Below, piece after piece: positions 1 through 5,658 of a stretch of 8,131 nucleotides of DNA; position 1 is the stretch's first letter; each line of letters opens with the position of its first letter. The stretch lies in NCBI GenBank assembly GCA_913031515.1, contig CAJWET010000064.1, positions 1 to 8,131 on the forward strand, written 5' to 3'. The DNA comes from an uncultured Acidimicrobiaceae bacterium. GTDB lineage: Bacteria; Actinomycetota; Acidimicrobiia; Acidimicrobiales; UBA8592. The position numbers and the translations under genes were made by a program. Below the pieces are notes generated by a model that worked only from the letters and a program-made list of their open reading frames with translations, was not told the DNA's origin and ran no database searches.

Positions 1-2
1 AA

Positions 3-446
3 AACAGAGAGACTATTTTTGTTCGTACTCCATTTTCATTTGTCGGAAATCTATTTAAAAAATATTGGCGTAGTAAAAATATGACAAAAGATCTACTTCA
101 GGATGAAATTGATATTTATCACGGCCTATCTAACGAACTTCCTTTAGATATCGAAAAAACTGACATTAAATCAGTTGTTACAATTCATGATCTTATTTTT
201 ATGAGATACCCAAAGCTTTTTTCTGCTATCGATCGAAAAATTTATCATAAAAAGTTTCAATCTGCTTGCAATAGGGCCGATAAAATTATAGCAATAAGTC
301 AGCAAACTAAAAATGATATTATAGAGTTTTTTGGAACAGACGAAAATAAAATTGAAGTTGTATATCAAGGATGCAACAAAATATTCCAATCTGGAATTTC
401 TGAAATTGCTGCAGTCTCGACTAACAGTTCGGTATACCCCCTTTGA
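3..446 (+). CDS. Glycosyltransferase (GT4/GT-B type), internal fragment, 5' end off window and 3' end lost at a junction
   Basis: The frame is open from the left edge, so the gene begins outside the window. The visible protein carries the segment VVTIHDLIFMRYP, then IDRKIYHKKF, ADKIIAISQQTKNDIIEFFG and KIEVVYQGCNK. This is the usual end of the N-terminal Rossmann half of family-4/group-1 glycosyltransferases, which transfer sugars from nucleotide donors in lipopolysaccharide, capsule or exopolysaccharide synthesis. The wording is close to Bacteroidetes members (from memory). After the codons for CNKIFQ (about position 388) the likeness stops, and the last ~19 residues to the stop at 444-446 are read from the antisense of the oxygenase gene. 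The nucleotide-sugar-binding C-terminal half is absent. GC is near 30%, well below the rest of the window. It is a fragment, not a working gene as shown. Confidence 0.75.
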   Translation, partial: NRETIFVRTPFSFVGNLFKKYWRSKNMTKDLLQDEIDIYHGLSNELPLDIEKTDIKSVVTIHDLIFMRYPKLFSAIDRKIYHKKFQSACNRADKIIAISQQTKNDIIEFFGTDENKIEVVYQGCNKIFQSGISEIAAVSTNSSVYPL

Positions 447-673
447 CCGTTTGTTCCTTCTGCTACTGCCGACCGCTTAAATTCAATAGAAAGAGCGAAG
501 AACTCAGAAAGTTTGCCGTAGACGTCATCTAAAAAATTCTGCGAAATATCATGTGCGCTGTAAACAAAACCTGTCTGCAGGCTTTTCGCGACTCCATCGA
601 CAATAGCTCGACGCGCTGCCTGATCGCCTCGTTCGAAAGCTAAAAGGTCGACATCGAATACCTTGCTACCCAT
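365..673 (-). CDS. 2-oxoglutarate/Fe(II)-dependent oxygenase (isopenicillin-N-synthase-like), N-terminal part only, 3' truncated
   Basis: The 102-residue product matches the N-terminal (DIOX_N) region of isopenicillin-N-synthase-like 2OG-Fe(II) oxygenases. It has VFDVDLLAF near residues 5-13, a helix VDGVAKSLQTGFVY (25-39), AHDIS at 40-44 where the family usually has NHGI, EFFALSIEFK (57-66), and GQRGYTELLVETA (77-89) followed by IPDW. The catalytic jelly roll with the HxD...H iron site and the RxS 2OG site is missing because the frame enters unrelated AT-rich sequence near 385-400. The last few residues to the stop at 365-367 are therefore probably not native. The ATG at 671-673 follows a TAGGGT box by 6 nt, so the start is plausible as a leaderless one. 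It is divergent from the M23 gene. The substrate cannot be told. Either the gene is broken in the cell or the assembly is chimeric here. Confidence 0.72.
   Translation of the reverse strand: MGSKVFDVDLLAFERGDQAARRAIVDGVAKSLQTGFVYSAHDISQNFLDDVYGKLSEFFALSIEFKRSAVAEGTNGQRGYTELLVETAAISEIPDWNILLHP
383..397. repeat. Short perfect inverted repeat at the compositional junction
   Basis: ATTCCA-ATC-TGGAAT is a 6-bp perfect palindrome with a 3-nt spacer. It lies where glycosyltransferase homology (read rightwards) and oxygenase homology (read leftwards) both run out. Such micro-inverted repeats are typical breakpoints for amplification or assembly chimeras, and also for some natural rearrangements. The sequence alone does not decide which. 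Confidence 0.5.
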
Positions 674-679
674 ACCCTT

Positions 680-685
680 ACCCTA
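680..685 (-). promoter_or_regulatory. Candidate -10 box (TAGGGT) for leaderless oxygenase transcript
   Basis: Read on the minus strand, TAGGGT is followed by exactly 6 nt (AAGGGT) and then the ATG at 673-671. The spacing puts the transcription start at or next to the A of ATG. AAGGGT directly abutting ATG is too close to act as a Shine-Dalgarno. No convincing -35 was seen. Confidence 0.4.
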
Positions 686-749
686 TCGGAACAAAAGAGA
701 CTCACCGGTGGAGGTTAGAACGCGCCGACTCTATCGGGTCACTATCGGT

Positions 750-755
750 TAATAT
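750..755 (+). promoter_or_regulatory. Candidate -10 box (TAATAT) for leaderless M23 peptidase transcript
   Basis: TAATAT is followed by 6 nt (TAGTCT) and then GTG at 762. This gives the same geometry as three other starts in this window. No -35 hexamer is recognisable in the 88-bp divergent gap shared with the oxygenase gene, and no Shine-Dalgarno precedes GTG 762. Confidence 0.45.
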
Positions 756-761
756 TAGTCT

Positions 762-1970
762 GTGGGTTATATGCGAACGACTAGAGCTTCTTTAGTGCTG
801 GTATTGATATCAGCACTGCTCCCGATGGTATTTATTTCAACTGCAGCTTCGCAAAGTCAAGATGACGTTGACACCATTGAACAAGCTAAAGAAGAACGGG
901 AGTTGGCTCGCGAGCGAGAACTTTCCGCCGAATCAGAGATCGCACTACTGGAAGCAGAAGATATTGAGGTTGTCGCAGCTCTAGAAGCCGCGATTAGTTT
1001 GGTGTACCTTCAGGAAGCCAAAGAACAAGCGGCTCAACAACGACTCGAGGCTGCTCTAAATCAAAAGGTCATCGCTCAGGAAAGTTTTCTTGAAATCGCA
1101 CAGGAAATTCAGCTTCTAGAAGATAGGGCAGTTGCTTATGCAGTTGAATCCTATCTCGGTTTGAGTGATCAAAGGGCAGAAGCATGGTTTGAGGCAGATG
1201 ATGCGACAACAGCTGCGCACAAAATTGCCCTACTGGACTTTGTTACAAGTGACACTAATGATGTTCTTGACCGCTTAAAGCTTATTCAAGAGGAACGCGA
1301 TTCATTTCTTAACGCTGCCTCAACTGCCGAAGCAGAAGCAGATTTAATAAGTGCTGAACTCGAAGAGGTTCGGGTTGAACTGGAAGCCAAGCGAATAATA
1401 AAGGAAGAGTTGAAGGAAGAGCTTGATGCAAGGCGGGCGCATTGGGACTCTGTGCTTGCAGTAGCAGTACAAGAGCAGCAAAGTATCACTGACTTCATCG
1501 TAGCTGAAGAAGAACGTATCGCTAGAGAATTAGAAGAAGCCCGACGTCAAGCTGAACTAGATGCACGACTAGGTCAAATAAGTGAATCTGGCTGGACTTA
1601 TCCCGCTGCCGGAGCGGTGGGATCTGGATTCGGTATGCGAGTTCATCCAATTCTGGGATATGCCAGAATGCACAATGGTCTTGATATTGGCTGTGCATAT
1701 GGTGATCCGATATGGGCTGCGACTGAAGGGATAGTAACAATTGCAGAATCGTATGGTGGATACGGGAACGCGATCGTTGTACAACATGCAAATTCTACGG
1801 CCAGCCTTTACGGGCACCTTACGGGATTTACTGTGGGTGTAGATCAGTATGTTTTTACTGGTGATCAAGTAGGTACATGCGGAACAACAGGGCTTTCGAC
1901 AGGGCCTCACCTTCATTTCGAAATTAGATTAAGTGGAGTCCCGATAGATCCACTGCCATATCTTCCTTAG
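762..1970 (+). CDS. Secreted coiled-coil M23-family peptidoglycan endopeptidase
   Basis: The 402-residue protein has a signal peptide (hydrophobic core about 10-25, likely cut near A29/S30). A long Glu/Ala/Arg-rich coiled coil follows, spanning roughly 37-265. A C-terminal LytM/M23 domain spans roughly 275-402. The Zn ligands are visible: H304 and D308 in HNGLDIG and H385 of HLH (383-385), with H383 and H352 (YGHL) as the usual catalytic histidines, so the enzyme should be active. C311 and C373 flank the site and could form a disulfide. The architecture is that of EnvC/PcsB-type hydrolases, which cut peptide cross-links outside the membrane and are often held inactive by their coiled coil until a partner such as FtsEX triggers them. 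No ftsEX is visible here. GTG 762 is preferred because of the TAATAT box 6 nt upstream; ATG 771 is the alternative and gives the same signal peptide. The stop overlaps the end of the convergent DUF2510 gene. Confidence 0.9.
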   Translation: MGYMRTTRASLVLVLISALLPMVFISTAASQSQDDVDTIEQAKEERELARERELSAESEIALLEAEDIEVVAALEAAISLVYLQEAKEQAAQQRLEAALNQKVIAQESFLEIAQEIQLLEDRAVAYAVESYLGLSDQRAEAWFEADDATTAAHKIALLDFVTSDTNDVLDRLKLIQEERDSFLNAASTAEAEADLISAELEEVRVELEAKRIIKEELKEELDARRAHWDSVLAVAVQEQQSITDFIVAEEERIARELEEARRQAELDARLGQISESGWTYPAAGAVGSGFGMRVHPILGYARMHNGLDIGCAYGDPIWAATEGIVTIAESYGGYGNAIVVQHANSTASLYGHLTGFTVGVDQYVFTGDQVGTCGTTGLSTGPHLHFEIRLSGVPIDPLPYLP

Positions 1971-2290
1971 AGAAAAACAGCCACCAATCCTAAAACCAAA
2001 GTGATTGTGAAAAGCACACTCCCCAGCAGCAGCATGTGAGGAATATAAAGGGATGTTTTTTGTATTGGAGCTTTCATACCAAGGATAGGTGATGCGGGTC
2101 CGCTGTGAGATTGACTACTCACCGGTTTAGGGATAACTCCTGGAGGGTCTATACGCGTTTCGTTATTTGAGCGTACCTTTTCGCTCCATTTCTTTCCGCT
2201 CCACCAGCGTTGATCATGACGATGATATGGGTCATACTCCCAATTTCCGACATTGGGGCCGTTTAGGTGTTCTGTTTCGTTGTTTTGCAT
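1967..2290 (-). CDS. DUF2510-containing single-pass membrane protein
   Basis: This is a small protein of 107 residues. Residues 17-39 (WEYDPYHRHDQRWWSGKKWSEKV) match the DUF2510 pattern, in which a Trp-Tyr-x-Asp-Pro opening leads to a paired Trp and a terminal W-[ST]-E. The residues around 46-51 (RIDPPG) resemble the usual continuation after the domain. A Pro/Ser-rich linker (about 52-80) leads to one C-terminal hydrophobic helix (84-107) that ends the protein. DUF2510 is largely actinobacterial and its biochemical role is unknown. The N-terminal domain is probably cytoplasmic, as in tail-anchored proteins. The ATG at 2288-2290 is chosen because the domain begins just after it; the frame is open further upstream but that part has no family character and would run into murF. 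Its stop overlaps the M23 stop by 4 bases. Its 5' end is divergent from murF. Confidence 0.78.
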   Translation of the reverse strand: MQNNETEHLNGPNVGNWEYDPYHRHDQRWWSGKKWSEKVRSNNETRIDPPGVIPKPVSSQSHSGPASPILGMKAPIQKTSLYIPHMLLLGSVLFTITLVLGLVAVFL

Positions 2291-2317
2291 GTTTCTATCG
2301 CCCGTTAATCGAATAAA

Positions 2318-2323
2318 TATAAT
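2318..2323 (+). promoter_or_regulatory. Consensus -10 (TATAAT) in the divergent DUF2510/murF gap
   Basis: The 104-bp gap between the two divergent starts holds an AT-rich block (2312-2326) with a perfect TATAAT on the + strand. Overlapping TATTAT/TATATT-like hexamers lie on the - strand. On the + strand this would give murF a leader of about 65 nt. No good -35 sits 17 nt upstream, so assignment to murF, to the DUF2510 gene, or to both is uncertain. Confidence 0.35.
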
Positions 2324-2382
2324 AATCTCACATAAACTTGATTTAGGGAAAAGCTCTATTAAAAACTGGCTCGATAAATCGC

Positions 2383-2387
2383 AAGGA
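2383..2387 (+). promoter_or_regulatory. Shine-Dalgarno deciding the GTG start of murF
   Basis: AAGGA (continuing TGG) lies 7 nt before GTG 2395. The ATG overlapping this motif at 2387 is out of frame. This supports the GTG as the true start. Confidence 0.6.
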
Positions 2388-2394
2388 TGGAATC

Positions 2395-3717
2395 GTGGAC
2401 ATTGGTATCGCTCAACTTGCTCAGATGTGCGGGGGCATTGTACAAAATGAACATTCAAATTTTGCAACTGGGTACTCTATAGATTCAAGGACAATTAAAC
2501 AAGGAGATCTGTTCATCCCGTTAATTGCTGAACGCGACGGTCATGATTATATTGCTGCTGCACTAGACGCTGGTGCAGTTGCACATCTGTACAGTCATGG
2601 AGAGCCGCATGGAACCGCGATTAAAGTAGACAATACCCTCGAAGCACTTCAACGATTGGGCCGAGAAGTAATAAAAAAAATAGAAGGTACGACGATTGGT
2701 ATTACCGGATCAGTAGGAAAAACAACTACAAAGGACATGCTTCGAAGCTGCTTCGCTTCTTCATATAGTGTGTGGGCTAGCGACCGTTCATTTAATAATG
2801 AAATTGGTGTGCCACTAACGATCCTCTCCTCGCCTGAAAATGTAGATTTTTTAATTCTGGAAATGGGGGCGCGTGCAATAGGGCAAATAAAGAACCTATG
2901 TCAGATAGCAAGCCCAGGGGTAGGGATAGTAACGCGTATCGGTATTGCGCATAGTGAATATTTTGGTGATTTAGATCAAACTATTCTCGCTAAAGGTGAA
3001 CTTGTAGAGTCGTTAGATGCTAGCGGTTTGGCGGTGCTGAACAATGATGATGGACATGTCAAGAACCTGAAAGACAGAACGTCAGCAGAAGTACTCTTAT
3101 ATGGGGCGAAATCGGGAGACGTGGTTGGACAAAACATTTCTGTATGTGGAGACCTCAAAACGAGATTCCATCTCCGTTCACCATGGGGGAATTCGGATGT
3201 CCTATTGAATGTCCCTGGAGCGCACAACGTAACTAATGCGCTGGCGGCGGCCGCAACCGCTTTGTATTTCAATGTTCCAATTGATGAAGTCATCAGTGGA
3301 CTGGAATCAGTTGAAATTTCTCCTTTGCGAAATGAAACATTTAGGACCTCTTCTGGGATGCTGGTAATCAACGATTCTTATAATGCGAATCCTTTGTCAA
3401 TGAGAGCCGCTTTGGATGTCCTAATCTCAACCGGAAGATCAAATCTTGTAGCTATTCTAGGTTTGATGGCAGAACTTGGTGAAGAGTATGAAATGAGCCA
3501 TAGAGAAATTGGAGAGATTGCCGAATCAAATAATATTTCTGTTATTTCAGTTGATGTCGAAGAATATGGAGGGCGCCTAACTTCGAACGTGGAGGAAGCG
3601 ACTGAAGTACTGAAAGACACTTTTTCCCTTGATGGCAATACAACTCTGCTGCTGAAAGGTTCACGTGTAGCAGGGCTGGAAAGTATAGCGGACGCACTTC
3701 TAGACATGGATACTTAG
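2395..3717 (+). CDS. murF: UDP-N-acetylmuramoyl-tripeptide--D-alanyl-D-alanine ligase (MurF)
   Basis: MurF is the cytoplasmic ATP-dependent ligase that adds D-Ala-D-Ala to UDP-MurNAc-tripeptide, finishing the peptidoglycan precursor stem. The length is 440 residues, slightly short of the usual ~450-500. The three Mur-ligase domains are recognisable. In the N-terminal substrate domain, YSIDSRTIKQGDLFIPL is the MurF-type uridine-binding segment. The ATPase has its P-loop at 105-112 (GSVGKTTT), FNNEIG at 133-138, LEMGA at 155-159, and HNVTNALAAA from 277. The C-terminal domain has INDSYNANPLSM (around 325-336), GLMAELGEE and a closing LLKGSRVAGLE. All key motifs look intact. The gene stands alone, between a DUF2510 gene and a zinc-ribbon gene on the opposite strand, rather than inside a division/cell-wall cluster, so a dedicated promoter is needed. 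The start is set by the AAGGA sequence 7 nt upstream. The stop is 1 base from the convergent neighbour's stop. Confidence 0.95.
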   Translation: MDIGIAQLAQMCGGIVQNEHSNFATGYSIDSRTIKQGDLFIPLIAERDGHDYIAAALDAGAVAHLYSHGEPHGTAIKVDNTLEALQRLGREVIKKIEGTTIGITGSVGKTTTKDMLRSCFASSYSVWASDRSFNNEIGVPLTILSSPENVDFLILEMGARAIGQIKNLCQIASPGVGIVTRIGIAHSEYFGDLDQTILAKGELVESLDASGLAVLNNDDGHVKNLKDRTSAEVLLYGAKSGDVVGQNISVCGDLKTRFHLRSPWGNSDVLLNVPGAHNVTNALAAAATALYFNVPIDEVISGLESVEISPLRNETFRTSSGMLVINDSYNANPLSMRAALDVLISTGRSNLVAILGLMAELGEEYEMSHREIGEIAESNNISVISVDVEEYGGRLTSNVEEATEVLKDTFSLDGNTTLLLKGSRVAGLESIADALLDMDT

Positions 3718-3718
3718 A

Positions 3719-4036
3719 TTATTCGGTTGGAAGTTCGTTGGGCATTAGTGGCGAATTTGTTATCTGGTATTCAGCTAGTTTCGAAGCATCACAGTGTTGA
3801 CATAGATACACAAGTCGTGCGCTTTGCATTGAAAGTTGAGTTCCGCGGGATTTACTAACTATTGCTTCGTATGCTGGGCGGACATCAGTCGATGTGCATC
3901 GGTCACACCTTGGTTTTAGGTCACGTAACCAGACCAAATCGCACGATAAGCAATGGACAGTAATGTCACCGTCTACCTGTTCACCATTTAGATCTTCTGA
4001 TTCGCCACATCTCGGACATGAAATAAGTACTCCCAC
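3719..4036 (-). CDS. Small double zinc-ribbon protein, function unknown
   Basis: This 105-residue protein has eight cysteines in four C-x2-C knuckles: C7/C10 with C29/C32, and C44/C47 with C79/C82. The sequences are CPRCGE, CLSCDLVW, CDRCTSTD and CQHCDASK. The pairing suggests two tandem zinc ribbons of the rubredoxin-knuckle kind. Such folds bind nucleic acid or serve as protein docking modules; no catalytic motif is seen. There is no signal peptide or membrane segment, so it is probably cytoplasmic. I do not recognise a named family. The start GTG 4036 is chosen because no in-frame ATG lies nearby and TATCAT stands 6 nt upstream, the same spacing as other leaderless starts here. It is divergent from the J-domain gene (76-bp gap), and its stop is 1 base from murF's. 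Confidence 0.75.
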   Translation of the reverse strand: MGVLISCPRCGESEDLNGEQVDGDITVHCLSCDLVWLRDLKPRCDRCTSTDVRPAYEAIVSKSRGTQLSMQSARLVYLCQHCDASKLAEYQITNSPLMPNELPTE

Positions 4037-4042
4037 GTATAA

Positions 4043-4048
4043 ATGATA
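4043..4048 (-). promoter_or_regulatory. Candidate -10 box (TATCAT) for leaderless zinc-ribbon transcript
   Basis: On the minus strand TATCAT is followed by TTATAC (6 nt) and then GTG 4036. There is no Shine-Dalgarno, so translation from the 5' end of the mRNA is the simplest reading. Confidence 0.45.
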
Positions 4049-4099
4049 GGAAAAACGGTTCGGTTATTCAAGAATCATGAAATGAGTTAGGCTCTGTCT

Positions 4100-4104
4100 G
4101 GAGG
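4100..4104 (+). promoter_or_regulatory. Shine-Dalgarno (GGAGG) of the J-domain gene
   Basis: A perfect GGAGG lies 8 nt before ATG 4113. Another ATG at 4108 is only 3 nt away and in a different frame, so 4113 is the start. Confidence 0.7.
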
Positions 4105-4112
4105 TCTATGGA

Positions 4113-4784
4113 ATGGGAAGTGGGCAGAATTTTTACAAGATACTCGGGGTGCCCGCAGATGCAGAACACTCACAAATTCGTAACGCTTATCTAGGTAAGG
4201 CCCGAAAACTTCATCCAGATAATTTTCGAAACTCACCCAAAGAAGACCAAAAACGTTCTGAAGAGTTGATGCGTTCATTAAATCAAGCCTGGACAACGCT
4301 ATCAAACCCTGCGAAGCGGAAAAAATACGATGACGAACTGTTAAGTCAAAGAACGGCAGATGAAATGAATTCCAGCGGGAAATTCTCCTATTCTGAACGC
4401 TGGACTCCAGAGGCGAAAGCCGATGAATCTGCTGATCGATACGCTACACACGAAGAAATGCAGCTTACGGGATTCGCAAAAATTGCCCGACCCATTCCAC
4501 TTCTACTCGTACTTCTTGGAGGATTGGCAATTTTAGCAGTAGTAGCTTTCTTTGGAAATAACGGGAATAGTAAGTCAACGCGTCCCGTACCTGTACCTAC
4601 AGGAGTCCCAATGGCATGCATGGATTTTGTAGCGGGATCCAAAGGGGTGGAAGTTCCATGCGGTAATCATGATGCCGTCATATGGACTACGGTTCTGTCG
4701 GGCGAGTCTTGCCCGAAGGATCTTTCTCAAGTTTTTAATGGTCGGGGAGGTCTATTCTGCTTCACGCGTTCGGAGGATAGCTGA
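4113..4784 (+). CDS. Membrane-anchored J-domain (DnaJ-like) protein with exported Cys-containing tail
   Basis: The protein has 223 residues. An N-terminal J domain (about 6-75) has FYKILGV, the invariant HPD at 34-36 that stimulates DnaK/Hsp70 ATPase, and the closing AKRKKYDDEL. There is no G/F region, zinc finger or client-binding domain, so it is a J-protein adaptor (type III) rather than DnaJ itself. A linker (80-125) leads to one transmembrane helix (about 128-147), preceded by Arg/Lys. This predicts the J domain inside and the last ~75 residues outside. The outer part has four cysteines (C169, C183, C200, C216) in a pattern MACMDF...VPCGNHDA...SCP...FCF, reminiscent of small extracytoplasmic domains of actinobacterial lipoproteins and septum-site proteins; two disulfides are plausible. 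Its last 23 bases overlap the end of the convergent selenoprotein gene. A role in recruiting DnaK to the membrane is inferred. Confidence 0.82.
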   Translation: MGSGQNFYKILGVPADAEHSQIRNAYLGKARKLHPDNFRNSPKEDQKRSEELMRSLNQAWTTLSNPAKRKKYDDELLSQRTADEMNSSGKFSYSERWTPEAKADESADRYATHEEMQLTGFAKIARPIPLLLVLLGGLAILAVVAFFGNNGNSKSTRPVPVPTGVPMACMDFVAGSKGVEVPCGNHDAVIWTTVLSGESCPKDLSQVFNGRGGLFCFTRSEDS

Positions 4785-5652
4785 GTATTTGGGTAGCTTC
4801 TGTTCTAAAAACTCCGTCATAAAGCGCTAGCCCGAACAGCAGTTGGACAAGAGCATCAGCTCCGTAACGTTCAATAAACATTGACCTTACCGAACTGGTG
4901 ATTCCTCGAACGTCAAAAGTAAAATATTCAGACATTTCGATTGCGAGCGTATCAAGTTCTGTAAAAGGTGTTCTAAGAGGCTCAGACGTTTTGTTAGCCA
5001 CCAGCAAGTTCCTCATCCTCGTTTTAGCAACATTAAATGTATTTGGAGGAAGCGCTTCCATTCTCGACAAACTACGTTCTAGTGTCCGCCAACGAACTTC
5101 GATGTTTGGTATGTACGCAAAGAGGTTTGAAAACTCATGAGGGGAACTTGCGACTTGTTCAATCTTTCCTGATGGCATCGCTGGTGTTGGGATTATTGTT
5201 GTTTCCATTTCTTCCGGCTCTCGTCCTAATCCGATTAGCATTTTTGAAAATCCGTGGAATAGGCCAACACCAATCGCTAGTTCTGCAAGTTGTGAATTCG
5301 TAAAAGAGTTAATGAGGGTATCTCGTAGATGGCGAGGTGTTGGACCAGGGGTCATGATGAAATGGTCTGTGAATTTAAGGGCAGCAACCCAATCAGCGGG
5401 GAGCGGGGAGGCGTCCCAATCGCCATTGATGAGTTCCACTTCTGTTTCATCAAATCCTGCTTCACGAGCAAGTGAGAACCTTACATTCTTTCAATATCCG
5501 CAATCCGTAATTCGAGCATTTCTAACTCGAACAGCTTCCTTTAGTTGATGGGTGAGTTCACCGCTGCACCAGAAAGATCCGTAGAGATCGGTGAAATGCT
5601 CTCCGATTTCTGAATTGGGCCAAAGCAGGCCAGATCTATACTCCGTTGTCAT
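4762..5652 (-). CDS. AhpD/carboxymuconolactone-decarboxylase-like selenoprotein (CxxU), TGA at 5491-5493 read as selenocysteine
   Basis: Read through one in-frame TGA, this gives 296 residues starting at ATG 5652. Residues 36-62 read as an AhpD active-site helix pair: QLKEAVRVRNARITDCGY, then TGA (54), then KNVRFSLA. The family has Cys at position 54 (CxxC thiol-disulfide/peroxide-reducing site), so selenocysteine gives C51-x-x-U54. E39, 12 residues before C51, matches the spacing of the catalytic Glu in mycobacterial AhpD; the His expected 4 residues after the second Cys is R58 here. Residues 86-142 complete the helical fold. Residues about 176-290 look like a second, cysteine-free AhpD-type repeat. 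C29, C51 and U54 are the only candidate redox residues. A bacterial SECIS-like hairpin follows the TGA. Expected role: cytoplasmic selenol/thiol reductase or peroxidase; partner unknown. TAAGAT 6 nt before ATG supports the start. It lies 32 bp after leuS. The alternative is a nonsense-mutated pseudogene with an internal GTG 5439 start. Confidence 0.85.
5456..5493 (-). promoter_or_regulatory. Bacterial SECIS-like element (TGA plus downstream stem-loop)
   Basis: On the mRNA, UGA (5493-5491) is followed after 18 nt by CUUGCU-CGUGA-AGCAGG (5472-5456). This forms a 6-bp stem (C-G, U-G, U-A, G-C, C-G, U-A) with a 5-nt loop carrying G at loop position 2 followed by U. The loop starts 24 nt after the UGA. 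A short upper stem, a small loop with an early G, and about 16-37 nt between UGA and the loop are the known features that SelB reads in bacterial SECIS elements. Folding was done by eye. Confidence 0.72.
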
Positions 5653-5658
5653 ACAGTG

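Noticed and set aside
171..389. Minus-strand frame opposite the glycosyltransferase
   Set aside because: The translation is low-complexity and AT-driven, with no family likeness, while the plus strand reads as a clear glycosyltransferase.
2291..2467. Longer DUF2510 protein starting at 2467
   Set aside because: The extra 59 residues have no family character and overlap the antisense of murF's start. ATG 2290 begins just before the domain.
4735..4764. A second selenocysteine at the terminal TGA (4762-4764)
   Set aside because: Read-through meets another stop after about eight codons with no Cys-homologous context and no family extension. It is an ordinary stop.
4762..5439. A 225-residue gene starting at GTG 5439
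   Set aside because: It would begin mid-domain without the active site. The upstream 71 codons in the same frame are family-like, with only one TGA, and have a good start. The GTG is read as an internal Val codon.
5440..5652. A frameshift or degraded gene upstream of 5439
   Set aside because: No shift is needed: 5652 to 4762 is a single frame with one TGA at the catalytic Cys position and a SECIS-like hairpin after it.
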